DNA of 64,000 bases from Panax quinquefolius (Eukaryota; Streptophyta; Magnoliopsida; Apiales; Araliaceae), in NCBI GenBank assembly GCA_020205615.1, contig CM035167.1, forward strand, positions 62,561,436 to 62,625,435. The letters are read 5' to 3'. This document shows positions 32,906 through 46,705 of the stretch, piece after piece. The notes beneath the pieces were generated by a model, which did no database searches, was not told the DNA's origin, and saw only the letters and a program-made list of their open reading frames with translations. Made by a program: the position numbers and the translations under genes. The number at the start of each line of letters is the position of its first letter. Position 1 is the stretch's first letter.

Positions 32906-35897
32906 TGTGACGAACGAGAATTTTGTAATTAATTTTAATATTTATTGAATTAAATAAATATTTTTCGATGATTTAATTATTAGATTAAATAATTAATTGA
33001 CGTAATTGTGGTAGATTAATTTAATTATATGTGTTACATTTATTAAATTAATGTAGAGAGTTTTTATTATCAAGTATGTAATTATGTCAGCTTATTGAAT
33101 TAAATGAATTATTTAATTAAGCATGATGGTATTCTAATTAATTTATTTATTAATTAGAGATTTAATAATTTAATATAATTAATTAATGAGAAAATTAAAT
33201 ATATGACTATGTGAATTTATGAGAAGTTATTATATTTTATTTATATTAAATAAGATATATGAATTATCGTAAAAGTGGGTGTGACGTGAATTAAACTATA
33301 TGATAAAGCTTTATTAAATTAAAGGAGTTTTGAAATCTATTATGCTAGCCAAACATGGCCTTAGTGGGGGGTACTAGCAGTTACCCATGATTGGGTTAAT
33401 CGATTATTATTAAGGCGTCGATCGAGTTCTTATAATACTGACGTTCTCTTTTCTTTTCTTTTATTATTCTAAGTCTGGAAGAGCAGAGAGGGAGAGAGAT
33501 TGAGAATTTATCAGAGAAAATTTGTGACAATTAGAGATATTGTGAGTGTGTAATCATTAGGTAATTGTGAAAGGATCATCTTGGATCACCTCTTCTTAAT
33601 CTATACTCTGGGTAATTTCTCCAAACCAAATTATATTTTTACGTTATTTGAGTTTTATGAAAATGGCTTTCATTCATACTGTAAAGCCTCTGTAATTGAG
33701 ATAGGAGTAATGATTATGGGTTTTGTATGTATTATGGCACATCACATCGTATTTAATTATATATATATTTTGTAAACCATATCATAAGTTTCATAATACG
33801 ATGACTTGCTATTTCAAAATTTACAGAGTTTGGGTTTTGGCCATATGGCCTTATACGTGGTATTTTATGTATTGATCGTATATTATCCCTAAATTTTACA
33901 CATGTATGTTGTTATGCATGTTGATCTGAAGAGACCAAAATTTAAATAAAGCGGATTGATTGTTATAACGAATCAGTAGTGACAATTTTCAAGTTTTATT
34001 TTCAAAACCTTCAAGAACATCAAGAATAGTGAAAGTAAATGTGTTGATTTTGCAAATTATGTGTTGTAACTTGTTAAAAATCATGCTAGATGGGTTAAGT
34101 AATGATTATATATGTATTACAATGATTGGGTAAGTCTAAATTAGGTGTAAAAAAACTAATTGGAAGTTATGGCCATATTTCATGTATAATTTTACGTGTG
34201 ATTGATTTTGGCTAATTTGGGCTTGTTATGTTCATGACTCGCAGAATCGCAGTAAACTGTAGAAAATGAGCACAGGTAACCTAGCCTTCCGCCAAGCGTT
34301 ACTAAACTAAATTACCAGCTTCCCGTGATCAAAATAAATAAATAAATAAATAAAATAAATAAATAAATAAATATTTGATGAAAATTATTATTAAAATATT
34401 TATAAAATAAATTAAATATTTTAATTGAGATATTTATGAAATAAAATAAATATTCGATGAAAATTATTATTAAAATATTTATAAAATAAATTAAATATTT
34501 TAATTGAGATATTATGGAATAAAATAAATATTCGATGAAAATTATTATTAAAATATTTATAAAATAAATTAAATATTTTAATTGAGATATTATGGAATAA
34601 AATAAATATTCGATGAAAATTATTATTAAAATATTTATAAAATAAATTAAATATTTTAATTGAGATATTATGGAATAAATTAAATATTCGATGCAAATTA
34701 TTATGAAATAATTTATCGAAAGTGTAATAATAGTAAGAGAATGAAAATTTTCTAATTTAATTAAGTAATTAAATTAGAAGGGTAATGGTTTGTTAAATAA
34801 AGTGGAGTTTATATTAAATAATTAAGTGAAAATGTAACTAATGAATGTCGTGAATACATATGGTATGTGTGTAGGATTTGTGGTGAGCTAAGTAGTAATC
34901 GTTTAGCCTACGACGCAGGCAAGTTTCTAACCCTACTTGTCATTATTGTTCAAGTTTATTAATTACCTTTAGTAAATTATCATTATTATTATTCATGTTC
35001 AAATGTTATATTAAAGATTGATTATCTTTTCAAAGCATGATTCGCTTATACAATAATTGTCCTATTGTATACTTCCGAGATTATTATTCAATTTGAATAT
35101 TATTATTATTGAACCTTATTGACTAGCGAACCCTTATTGATTCGACTAGTCCATAGTTGATAAAGCGTTCTAAATTTAGAACCCTTGATGAATTGTCCAA
35201 ACCAAACTTCTTTTGGTGCATACTTGAATGTCAAACCGAGATGAACAACCTGCAAAGGGATTTACTTATCGCGTTAGCGTTAAGATATTAATACGCGAGA
35301 TTGTACTAAGAAGTCGATACCCCTAAATACAGTAGAAAGGTCCATAGTCTTATGATCGTTAAAGGTTTCAAGTATAACCCTTGATAACCTAGGACATAGT
35401 TCAAGGTCTTATGACCCTCGAGAATTCTTTTGTTTCTTGTTATTCATTCTTGATTCAAAAGTTGAGCTTTTATTCGGATGTATTTGATTTACTCGCATGT
35501 TATTATCTTGTTATTTCATTATTATACTTGTGGACATTAGTGCTCACTCTTGCTTAATAATAACATTGCGATTAAGAATGAAAGAATGATTTAACCTTCC
35601 ACTAGTAAAGGCAAGGGCAAAGTTAGCAAGTGTTGAAGATTTGTTATTTTATTTGATGATGTATTTAGGTTAGACTTAAGTTAATGATGTTGTTTAAGAC
35701 TTAATTGTTTATGATTCAGCACAGATGTTTAAGGTTAGAGTAACCTGGGATTGTATTTATTATGTAGTTGATGTAACCCCATAAGGGGATATTTATTATT
35801 ATTTCTATCTATTGCATGGTTTGCATTTATTATGGGTAGATAGATAGATGATATTTATACAGTGAACACTAAATCCCGTGGAATTGAAGTACCCGGA
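32906..35897 (+). mobile_element. G4 gypsy LTR, 3' terminus lost
   Basis: Begins TGTGACGAACGAGAA at the PPT and runs about 3 kb to CCCGGATTTGGG, resembling the G2 LTR ending (CCGGATTTGGGGGCGTCACA) but lacking its last bases. It contains a 78-bp tandem repeat and CCAAACATGGCC, also found inverted near 60215 in G5. No TATA box was found with confidence. Parts (about 35000-35450) match 61560-61978 in reverse. Confidence 0.75.
34372..34690. repeat. 78-bp tandem repeat, about four units
   Basis: TATTCGATG (TATTTGATG in the first unit) recurs at 34372, 34451, 34529, 34607 and 34685, spacing 79, 78, 78 and 78. Each unit is over 85% AT and nearly identical to its neighbours. It is preceded by an AAAT array (34331-34372). 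Because 78 is a multiple of three, a spurious repetitive frame (34421-34696, minus) results. Confidence 0.92.
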
Positions 35898-36962
35898 TTT
35901 GGGCCAAAATTCATACAATTCATCTATCAACGTCGGTCATTAACAATACGTCTACCTTCTGATTTTACATCATTATTAGATGTTAAACTTAATAAAATAC
36001 GAAATAATTTAAACTTTTATGTCTTCTTACTTTAATTTCCTGAATCAAAACCTTTATCATCTACACATCTTTAAATCAAATTTATTTTATGATTCGCTTC
36101 ATCGGAGTAATTTTATAAAATCTTTCATCTCAGCTCGATATACCTTATACATTGGGTAGCTCAAACTTTACAACTAAATATGAAATTTCACATTATAAAC
36201 TATCAAGTAAATTTCTCAAAACCTTTATCTTGACCTACCTTTGAACCATACTTAGTTTATTACTCACTTTATCAGAGTTAATAAATAAAACTTACATTCA
36301 GGTTCAATACCCTTTATACATCAGAAAAAATTTAAACTTTATAACTCAACATATAGTAAACATCATACACAAGTACATCATCCGAAACCTTAAACATTAT
36401 TCAAAATAATAACAACTCGGCCAAAGTATATAAATCTTCATGCAGTACATCTGATTCATGTCTTTCAAGTAGCACATAGTTTTACCTTGAATCCTTAACC
36501 TGCAAAAGTGATTATTTGCAAGGTTGAGCTTGACAGCCCAGCAAATCTAACAATTTTCATGCATCACGTAGCACATAATAACATGCTCAACATACATCTC
36601 ATAATCATTGGACTAACATAACATACATGTTGTAGTTCACATAAAAAGTATAAAGATTGAGTTCCTTACTCAATCAACATTCTTTACTCAATCAACGTAG
36701 TCATAAATTGACTTTAATGATTCATAATTTCAACATATATAACACATCAAGCTCTTTGTAATAAAGATTTAAAATAATTCATCATGAAGTTCACATAGAA
36801 AATAGGAACTGAAAGACTTGCCTTGATTGTTGTTTACCAATAACAGTTTAATAGCTTATAGCTATCTGCACTTCATATGCCCTACACAATTATATAATCA
36901 TAATCTTCAACTATTAGTCACATAGCAACGCATAGTAGTTGTAATGTAAACTTTACTATATA
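35898..36962 (-). repeat. G5 gypsy LTR, first segment
   Basis: AT-rich sequence containing GAGCTTGACAGCCCAGCAA, the counterpart of GAGCATGACAGCTCAGCAA in G2 LTRs (21506), so it is an LTR in minus orientation. It lacks the expected TGTGACGCC start and abuts the truncated G4 LTR. It is interrupted at 36962 by a solo LTR and resumes at 40096. Confidence 0.65.
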
Positions 36963-39900
36963 TATAACGACCGAGAAATTCGGATCCTTTGTAAAATACA
37001 TGAAAAAAAAATTAAATAATGAATAAAATAGTATTATTTGTTATTATTATGTGTCAATAAGACGTATGTCGTTCGTTAGCCTAGAAACGTCAGAACATCG
37101 TAGTATTTTAACTATGTGAGGGAATTAAAGTGTTTGAATTTCCAAGACGAAAATAAAAGCTTTTCGAGAAATTTTCCAAAAAAACACTATTCATCATTTA
37201 TCGCTCGGGAATTATTTTTGAACTTCCGAGGAATACATAACGTTATAATATCGAGGTGAGATGGATTATGTAATAATAATCCAGGTATGGAAAATGCAAT
37301 ATTTTGCATGCGGACTTAATTCAAGAACGTTAAGGATTTAGAATCCGAATGAATTAAACATGTGGACTATTGTATGAAGAGCAAGTCCAATATGAATAAA
37401 GGTGTAAACCTATGTGGGATTAATATTAAGCCCAAGTGATTAATAATATGAAGCCCAAGCTAAATTCATACAAGCCCAAAGACTAAGCTAAATTAATTAT
37501 AAACAAGCCCAAGTTATGATCCATTAGCTAAATTGGATCCATGGGACAACCCATGGGTGAATTGATGGGCAAGAACTTTGTGTGATGGGCAAGATTACTT
37601 AATGAGCAAGTAGTGAATAGTAAGGAGGTGGAATAACTTAATGACCCTTTTACCCTCACTTTAGAAATCCTATAAATAGAGGAGGAGATGGCTCATTATT
37701 TGGTTGTTATTTCATCCAAGATAAGTAACTTATTTGGTAGAGAGATTAAGCACTTATAAGCCCAACCTTCCATTGTTAGATTTTCCAAAGAAGAAGAAGT
37801 TAGTCTTCAAAGGTAATGATCTTATATCCTCCATCTCTATCTTAGAAGGGTAATAAGAGAAGTGTAAATTAATGATCATGTATGTTAATAACTTATCAAG
37901 ATGGTTAATCAATGGACTTAAGCCGAATAAGTAAGGAATAAGTAACTTAAACCTAAATAAGTAATGAACTTATGGAGTACATATATGGACTTGTCATATG
38001 ATAAACTTAAGAAGTTTGTATGATTAATAGGATGCAAGAATATAACTTATATGACTTAATTCAAGAATAAGTCATAAGGACATGAAAATCTTATATTGAA
38101 GAAATTGTTAAGTTATGAACTTATAAGAAAATAAGTCATAACCTAATTTGAATATAAGTCATTGTAATGTATAGGTTGAGATGTATAGTTATTGAAATGA
38201 ATCCATTTAGAATGATGAACTAATTGTTAGTAATGAAGTTTTGCCGGAATTCACACGATTGGACGATAATCGTTAAATTCGTGAAATTTTCGGAATGGAA
38301 GTCAGATTTTGTATTTGAACTCGGAAATGTTGGTTTTTGATGGGGACAAGTTATATTTGGCATTATAGAGTTGCGGACTCGAAAATGACCGAATTCTGAC
38401 TTAGAATGAAGAAACGAGCGTTGAACGTTCACGAACGTTTATCGTTTTCGTTAAAAATGAACTAATATGTGAATTTTTAGCAAACGAAGTCTAATAGATA
38501 AAATTCTTGTATGAACATGTAGAATACGTGATTTGTGAACCGTAGGCTCTTGAACGAGCCAATTCGGACTTATAACGAAGAAGTTACGAGTTTGGGAATC
38601 TCACAAGTTGAAAAAATCTGTCAAAGAATTCTGGTGCACAGAGCTGGCGCCGCGGCGTAGACCCAAGGCCAAAAAGCCCACGCTGCAACACCGAGCTTGG
38701 CCGAGCAAAGCCATAACTTACTGGAGAGTGGCGTGCAGATGCCTTGGCCGTAATAAAGAGAAATGTGGCAATCACCGAGTCCGGTCTTCAAGCCCTAATG
38801 AGTGACGCCGCAGCACGACATAACATAGAAACACTGGCGCCGCATCGCCAGACTTAACACCTAGATAGTAAAGAATGGATATAAGTAGAGCATGATTGGA
38901 AATTATTTAAGCAATTAACTAAGGTTTGTAATGTAACATTGTCAAGACATAATTAAACCTTAAGTATGATCACATAGAGTTAAAGAAAGTCAGTTGCATG
39001 AGAACGTAAGAATGACTTAACAGAAAGCCGGAACGAATAAATAACAAATCTAATACTTAATTAGATTGAGAAGAAGGGTAAGATTCTTTAGGAACCATGT
39101 ATGATTATTCATGACCTAATGTGTTATGTGATGTAACATTTACTGTAGAAACCTTAAAGACTTAAAGTGCATGTGTTATAAACTGTAGCAGACGCTAAAG
39201 GAAAGTACTTTAACCCTTGTTCCAGTTCGATTTGGACAAGCTTTGTGATTCATGTATTCTTCGCATGAGTTAATGTCTGATGGAGTCAACGCCAATTCCA
39301 TCGGCTAGACTTATGTTATGTTGAATTTCTTTTAATCTTTCAAGTATGGACAATGATTTACCAAACTAATATTGTTGTGGTTTTCAAAAGGAGACTGAGT
39401 ATGCCAAATTGTTTTGTCGTCAAACGACAAGCACGTGAGGTTGCCACAACTTAAACGTATACACGTTTAATGAATGTAGTGTTGATCAACATAGAGTACT
39501 ATAGGCTTATCACCTAGACGTGCTCGTAAGCTATGTCGAACTTACAAACTTCGTGTCGGGATGTCCTTTTCAAAGTACTTATGAAATGCTCATGGTCTTG
39601 AACCATGAATTGATGTTTTACTGAATATTGTTGTTGTAAAACGTTTTGAATGAGAAGAAGTGCTATTTTGAATTATCGATAGTACTTCGTAACTATTATT
39701 CAGTTATTGAAGATATACGATTCTTATGTTTTCAGCATGTTAGTTTTATTCGAATTGTTGTACTTGCTGAGCTAGTTAGGCTCACTCTTGCTTGAACCAT
39801 ATGAATGCAGCTAAGACCGAACGGATTGATGGATCCGACAAGGAAAAAGGGAAGGTTAAGGCGAACCCATAGATTACCTATGTAATAGTATAGGTTTTGT

Positions 39901-40095
39901 AATGATAATATTTTATATTATGACAAGAACAGATGTAACGGTTATAAAGAACCTGGGAGGATGTTAATATTATTTTGAATATATATAAGACATATTCGTT
40001 CTTTTGAGGTATTTCAATTGAATGATTGTGTGAACTGTAGCACCGTGTATCACCATCTGTCGGGTTGGAAGATATCCGGATTTGGGGGCGTCATA
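36963..40095 (+). mobile_element. G2-like solo LTR
   Basis: A 3133-bp LTR from TATAACGACCGAGAA to CCGGATTTGGGGGCGTCATA: the G2 termini inverted, with a base change at each end. It is flanked by ATATA on both sides (36958-36962 and 40096-40100). No internal region. TATA box at 37669-37680. It carries its own GC-rich block (38640-38860) with GGCGCCGCGGCG. It inserted in the G5 LTR. Confidence 0.88.
37669..37680 (+). promoter_or_regulatory. TATA box of solo G2-like LTR
   Basis: CCTATAAATAGA followed by a purine-rich leader; same spacing to conserved downstream LTR sequence as in the minus-strand G2 LTRs. Confidence 0.65.
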
Positions 40096-41440
40096 ATATA
40101 TCTTATAACCCTTTCTATTATTAATGCACAATGTTCAATTTGATCGTGTTAACTTTAGACTTATATCTCACTATATTTCTTCTTATGTCATATACGAAGT
40201 TCATTCAAGTGTTTATGTCTTGCTAGGACTCTTTATTCGTTTTATATTAAACACATTCCATATCTTATAATATTCATTTCAATTGAATTGAAACACTTTT
40301 TACATTCATTAACACTTGTCACAGCGTTTCGACGTTCATTTGTCACACGTCCGATTTGTCTCTCTTGTGTATGCTTAGTATGCATATACAAGTTATCTAA
40401 TACATCATTTATTAATGTTAAGCATCATTATATTTACTAATATACATGTTTTAAAACTTAGAACAACATCGTTCATCGTCAGAAAGCACTACACTTGCAT
40501 ACGTGCATGCCTGATGCCCTCCGATTGCCTCTGAATACACATCAGTCCCAAAGATGGACATTTTGACCCCTGTTCCCGACCTCAAATCAAAAAACTTAAA
40601 AAACAAAATTGTTGGTCTACTCATTATCTTTCCGAATCATCCTGAATCGCCTCAATCAAAGTTTGTATGAAAACGTTATAGCCGTTTTTCTATAAGATGT
40701 CAAAACAGTCACACCTGACACACCATGATCACAGCTGCGCCCAATTAAGCCTTGGAAATAGCGCATCTACGCCCCAATACACTTAAGGCACAGCGCAGCT
40801 GCGCTCGTTAATAGAACCAGAATTTGTAGTTTATTGTTCTTGCGATTTTTGACATTTTTCTCCTTCTAATATTCATAACTCAAGCTATACACATCCAAAT
40901 TAGTCCATTTTTAATTTTATGGATTTGTAATTCATATAACTATAATATACCAAAGAATCAACAATTTAAAGAACCATTAACAAACCTAAATCTTGACCAA
41001 AAACTCATGTTCATATTAGCTTTACATGTTTTAACATGTTTAACATAATCATTCACCACAGATTCGATTCCTAACCAAATCATCCCGTTTAACCTTTGTT
41101 GTTTTCATTTTTCAACGTATTAACAACATCTACTATCAATTTGAAGTTTCCATAACTAATTCATCATCAATTTTAGTCTAAAAATAGACCAAAACATATA
41201 TCTTACAATAAACTCTAATTCCTCCTTTTTAACATGTTTTCATGATTTTGATTACTCTAAAACCATTTATAGAGGCTATATATCAGATTACACATACCCA
41301 TATACATATATATACAACATCTCTTCAAATCGCCCAACCAAAATAGCTTTTAGAAATGAAGAACTTGAGAAACTATAAATTAGAGCGTTAAAACTAGAGT
41401 ATACATTTTATTCTTCTTAAACTTGATTAGAGGATGAGAA
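40096..41440 (-). repeat. G5 gypsy LTR, second segment
   Basis: Continues the G5 LTR after the solo insertion (the duplicated ATATA is the first five bases). It has a block with AGCTGCGC motifs at 40728-40805, comparable to the G2 variable block. A TATA box on the minus strand lies near 41265-41276 (CCTCTATAAATGG). It ends with GAGAA, the target duplication of the copia element, and resumes at 60005. Confidence 0.65.
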
Positions 41441-43322
41441 TGAAAGTAGTATGCACACAAGCCAATCATGTTTGATGATAAAGTATATACTTTGTAACAA
41501 TCTTATTAATTTATTAATAAAAAGTATTAATTTATTAAATGATTTTAATTATCTACACGATGCTGCTTTATAATATGTGATAAACTAATAGTTTTAAGTA
41601 ATGCTTTTAGAATAATGATGATGATCATTCTAATGAGATCTAAATTCTTAAAAAGTTTAAAACTAAAATAGTTCTCAATCGTTGGATTACTAAATTGGGG
41701 ATTAGTGAATCCGGATAGATTGGTACATACGTTGCTTGCTCATTGGATGATGATGATTGATCTCATGATCATTTGTATGGAGACACTAAAGCAAGTATGT
41801 AGGTGCTTATTGGAGAATAAGTACACTGAACATGGCTTGCTAACGAATATCTAATGGAGTTTTACTTGTCTATCAATAGGAATTTCTGTAGTGATAGTAG
41901 TACACGTGATCCTTGGACTTGAGATCATCATAGTATCTTGTGTATGATGAGTTATACTTTGACTTATTCCTTAAGACCCTTAGGGTATATCAAAGGGTAT
42001 GCTTGGGTATAATAAGTTGTACATGGAGATAATGTATGATCAATAAAGAATCTACCACTTCTAGTAAAAGAAGAGAAATGTCATATGTGATTCGATAAAT
42101 GATAACCTAGTAGTCCTTAGCCAAGGCAGGATGAAATTAGAAAGGAGTTTCTAATTTGCATTATTTGGAGTTGTACATTTGGGAATCGAAATACGTATAA
42201 TTAAATAAAATAAAACTTGACAATAATTCTATGTCTTATATTTAATTGGGACATGGTATGGTGGAAAGATTGAATTGTACGGTAACTATTTACTCAAAGG
42301 TTCTTTTATGATTAATGTTGAAATCTATATTATCTGAAAAGTCCTTGATCGCTAAGGAGACTTATCATTATTATAGAATAAATTTTATTTATTTAAATGA
42401 ATTAATAGTTTAATTTATTTATTTACATAAGATTAGAATTATTCTAATTGATTTATTCACAATCGGTTTAATATGGAGAACGTAAAGGGTCGGACCATAA
42501 ATGGAAAAATATTTATTTAAGAAGTAAATGACATAATCGTAATAGTAAGTTAAGTGTATTTAATTTAATCTATGGTGATAGAATAAATTAAATAGCTTAA
42601 TATTATTATTTAATATTTTGAAAATATTAAATATAAATTAATAAGAGGAGTCTTATTATTATTATTACTATTACTATTATTTAATTCCTAAAGAAGTTTG
42701 GGAATTAATTAATAAAAGTACTCTCATATATCCTAATAAAATTAGGAGGCTAATTAATTAAAAGAGTTTAATTAATTATTCATAATAAGATTGGGAGCCT
42801 ACTTAATTAAAAGATTTAAATTAATTAAAATAAACTCAATTCCTTAATTATTAAGGAGGGTTGCCCACATCTATAAATAAGAGGAGTCTTATTATTGGTT
42901 AGTTGGTTGACACTTTCACAAAATACGTGAATACGTAATTTCAATAGTTGGGAGAGTACACTCTTTTCTATGAGAAATAGAAAAACTAGGATTTTGTCAA
43001 ACACTCATCTTCTTGAATCTTTCTTCTTCTTTGGTGGACCACCTCTAGAGGCCAAATACTTGGGTGGCTAACATTGATCAAAAGAAGGATCAAACCCGGT
43101 TGATTCAAGCTGAACGCGAAAAGGATTGGAGGTGAACTTGTACCCGAGGAAGCTCGAATCTTCAAGGGTATAATTATTGTTCTTCATATTTTCAGTTAAT
43201 TAATAATTATGCATAAAGGATGATCCAGGTATATGGTTTATAAAATTTTAAAACTCTGATTTTCCACGTTTCCGCTTATTTTGTGCAATTTGATTGCGTT
43301 CATGAATATTACAAACCTAACA
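41441..43322 (+). repeat. 5' LTR of C1
   Basis: A 1882-bp LTR beginning TGAAAGTAGTATGCAC and ending CCTAACA. TATA box CTATAAATAA at 42871, and a short ATT-rich array near 42650. Confidence 0.92.
42871..42880 (+). promoter_or_regulatory. TATA box of C1 LTR
   Basis: CTATAAATAA, conserved at 59551 in the 3' LTR and, inverted, near 62798 in the LTR at 62484-63855. Confidence 0.7.
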
Positions 43323-43337
43323 GTGGCATCAGAGCCA
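43323..43337 (+). other. Primer binding site of C1
   Basis: GTGGCATCAGAGCCA directly after the 5' LTR: initiator-Met tRNA complement with one mismatch. Confidence 0.88.
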
Positions 43338-43545
43338 AACCTTTATGCGAATTATTAATTATTTGATTTGATATATATGTTGATATGTGTTTAGAATAAT
43401 TTAATTGGGCATAATTTTGTTGTATAAATTTTGGTTTTTAAAAAAAAATCGTGAATTCGATGAGTCCGTGTTTTTATTACTTCGGTTAAGTATATATATA
43501 ATCTAAATTTAATCTCTAATGTGAATCATGTGTCATGATTCCTTA

Positions 43546-43547
<2 letters not shown>

Positions 43548-43585
<38 letters not shown>
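43548..43585. repeat. (AT)n microsatellite
   Basis: About 38 bases of TA dinucleotides in the C1 leader. Confidence 0.95.
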
Positions 43586-43589
<4 letters not shown>

Positions 43590-44160
43590 CTTAATTGTTT
43601 TATAATTAAAATAAAAGTTTATTTTAATCTTAAAATAAAGATTTATTTTAATCTTAAAATAAAAGTTTATTTTAATCATAAAATTAGATTTCATGATAAC
43701 TAATTGGAGTTGAAATTGGATTCCATGTTTCCTTAAATAAAGGAGTTTATTTAAATATGAAATAAAATTTCATATTTAAATAAATGAGTTTATTTAAATA
43801 TGAAATAAGATTTCATATTATTCAAAATAAAAAGAGTTTATTTGTGAATAGGAAAGAGAATCATATTTTCTCAAATAAAGGAGTTTATTTAGATATGGAA
43901 TAAGATTTCATATTATTCAAAATAAATGAGTTTATTTGTGATTAGGAAAAAGAATACGTGTTTCCTTTAATAAGGGAGTTTTTTACTTGGAATTGAATTC
44001 CATTATTAATTAAAATAAATGCGTTTATTTTGATGAAAGAATTTGATTAAAATAAAATAGTTTATTTTATTCAAAATTGAATAAATTAAAATAAAAAAAG
44101 TTTATTTTAATTTAAATTTGGATTAAAATAAAGGAGTTTATTTTGATTCAAAATTAGATT
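43590..44160. repeat. Array of short AAATAAA/TTTATTT palindromes in C1 leader
   Basis: About a dozen imperfect copies of an AAATAAAGGAGTTTATTT-like motif, each a small inverted repeat, spaced 30-50 bases and sometimes joined by CATATTTAAATA palindromes. It is non-coding and sits between the primer site and gag. Confidence 0.75.
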
Positions 44161-44251
44161 TTATGCTAACTAAATTTGCCCATTAAATGATATCAGTATA
44201 TATATTGAATGTTTATTATTCATGAGATGAATGTTATTTATTGATGCATAT

Positions 44252-46691
44252 TGTGACGCCCCCAAAATTAGGTATACATCACCCATCTTGGGTCATCAGA
44301 TACATGGTACAAAATTCAAATACAACTTACTAATACAACTGTCGTGTACAATACGACAAAACATAACTGTGAGTTTGAATATAATTATTGTCTACTAGAG
44401 ATTATACAAACTCAAAAGGAGTCCTCATTACAATTATTAACACACTATTTCACCGAATTGTAAGGACTACTAATGCTTTATCCTACGGACCATCACTCGT
44501 TTCAGAGCTAGTCCCTGCTATGTTCTCATTTTCAAGAGAAAACGGTGAAAGAAAGGGTGAGCTCAACTAGTCCGAAGAAGAAATATTATAACTAAGATAA
44601 TGCGAGAATAAATTATCATTAGTCTCCAACAATGTTAAAGCGATAAAATATAATAGACATCAAGTTTAAGCTGCGATGAACAAGCGATCCATTAAAAAAA
44701 GTCAAGTAGAAAATAAAATCTACTATCTTTTATGATTAAAAGGTTTTTCATCACTATTATCGCTGAGACTCGACAATAAATAATCCACATCATCGAATCA
44801 CCCACACTTTTCTGACGAGGATATTCTTTAGTATCACGACCACAATTATCCATGCACTCTGGGCCGAGAATATTTGTGTATTCATTAATGGTCATGATCA
44901 TGCCAACAAGCGTCCATCGATGCACTACACGGGCCAATGAGAACTTTTACCACATCATTTGTAACATTACGATCATGATTACAAGAATAATAATCACGGT
45001 CATAATCATACCAAGTCCATCTATACACTACTTCTGAATACAGATGACTTTCAACAAAATATAAACATGAGGATGATGACAATGATATAAGAATTCAATA
45101 AAACAAAGTTCATGAATTATTTTATCCAGGAATTATTAACGTCCAAATTGTGAACATGATCTTTGTTTTGTAGAGTAAAATTCAAGAATGATCGGAAGAA
45201 TATTTCCATGAAAAGATCTTTAGATGAAGCGCAAATATCAAGGATATTCTACTAATTTCATGGAGTATAGAAGTCAAAACTTTAACCAACTTGAGTATAA
45301 TAAAAAGAATAACAAAAAATAACAAAAGAAATCACCATGCATGCGGTTTGGCATATCTGAGTTATTCCAACGAGAATAATAATAACGGAACCCGAGTTAG
45401 GCAAAATTTTGCAAGCAGGATGTTCAATGAGAATAATAAAAAGGCGGAACCCGGTCGGTGTAAAACACACGATAGGATGTTCCAACGGAATAATAATAAG
45501 GCGGAACTAGGTCCGAGGTGTAAAAACATGAGAGCAGGATGTTCCAGCGGAATAATAATAAAGAGCGGAACAGTGTCCGTGTAAAGCACATGAGAACGAG
45601 GATGTTCCAACGAGTAATAATAGAAGAATGTCACCAAGTATAGGTGGTAGGCCAGTATCTGAGCAATTCCAATAGAATAATAAGAATTGGAATAACAAAT
45701 GTTCTCTTCATGAATAAGAAAGAATAACACTCCTTACGAGTATAACAAATAATATTCCCTACCTTAACAGGAAGAGTACTGGATATATAAGTAGTGAAGT
45801 AGCAGAATACTTTCTTCTTTCTCTCTATAATTAATCTCTCTAGAGTTTCAGTGAATTCTTAAGAAAATAATGAATGAATGAGCTTCTATTTATAGAAAAA
45901 TGGAATGCATAGAAACTAACTCATGAACGGTCGAGATTAATTTACTTTAATCTGACCGTCCATATTTAAAGCAAAATCTTTTAAATAAAATATAATATAT
46001 TCTATTTATAATCTAATAAAACGAATAACTTTATAAAAGATTTTACTATGCAAACACTACGCGAGCACTATGTAAATAATATGCATAATAAATTTTAATA
46101 TATTCTAATTATTGTCTAATAAAATAGATAACTTTATAAAAGTATTACATTTTTATATAAAAAGATTTTACTATGCAAAACACTTATCTGAGATACTATC
46201 TGACACTATGTATAATAGAATATAATATATTCTATTTATAGAATAACTTTATCAAAGTATTACATTTTTTATATAAAAGATTTTACGTATTATTACATTA
46301 ATAATACCAACAAAAGCTGAGTGACTTATCACGTAAGCATCAATAATCAATCTGCAGTGTAACTACTATGCAACCGCAGCGTATTCTTGTACTTTTAACA
46401 GGGTGTTTCAACGATTAACAGTAAAACTTCCGTAGTTATTTTCATAAAGTATTTTGTCGTTTTTCTCAATCCGACAATAATTCCGTTATGGGGTCCTGAT
46501 GATTGTCTTAGTTGTACTAATATTCCCTGTTAAAAGCGAATATTCCCGACCAATCGAATATTATATAACAACTTGCATACTTTGCAAAATTTATAAATAT
46601 TCTCCATAACTATTATATCAATTTCACTCCATAATATTCAAAATTAATATTTATAGAAAATTCATCTTTATTCAAAAAGTTGGGGTTTACA
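44252..46691 (-). repeat. 3' LTR of G1 element
   Basis: A 2440-bp LTR, TGTGACGCCCCC to GGGGTTTACA. Contains the ~60-bp minisatellite (45360-45640), a TATA box (45884-45895, minus) and three U3 repeats (about 45975-46290) with ATAAAAGATTTTAC. Differences from the 5' LTR come in tight clusters (see findings). Confidence 0.93.
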
Positions 46692-46705
46692 ATCTCCCTT
46701 CTTAT
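46692..46705 (-). other. Polypurine tract of G1
   Basis: Minus strand reads ATAAGAAGGGAGAT before the LTR start, preceded by the conserved gypsy motif GAGGACGAAATTTC. Confidence 0.85.

Noticed and set aside
34421..34696. Repetitive 91-residue protein on the minus strand
   Set aside because: A by-product of the AT-rich 78-bp tandem repeat whose length is divisible by three.
43590..44160. CRISPR array
   Set aside because: Repeats are imperfect, AT-only palindromes with irregular spacing in a plant retroelement; no cas genes.
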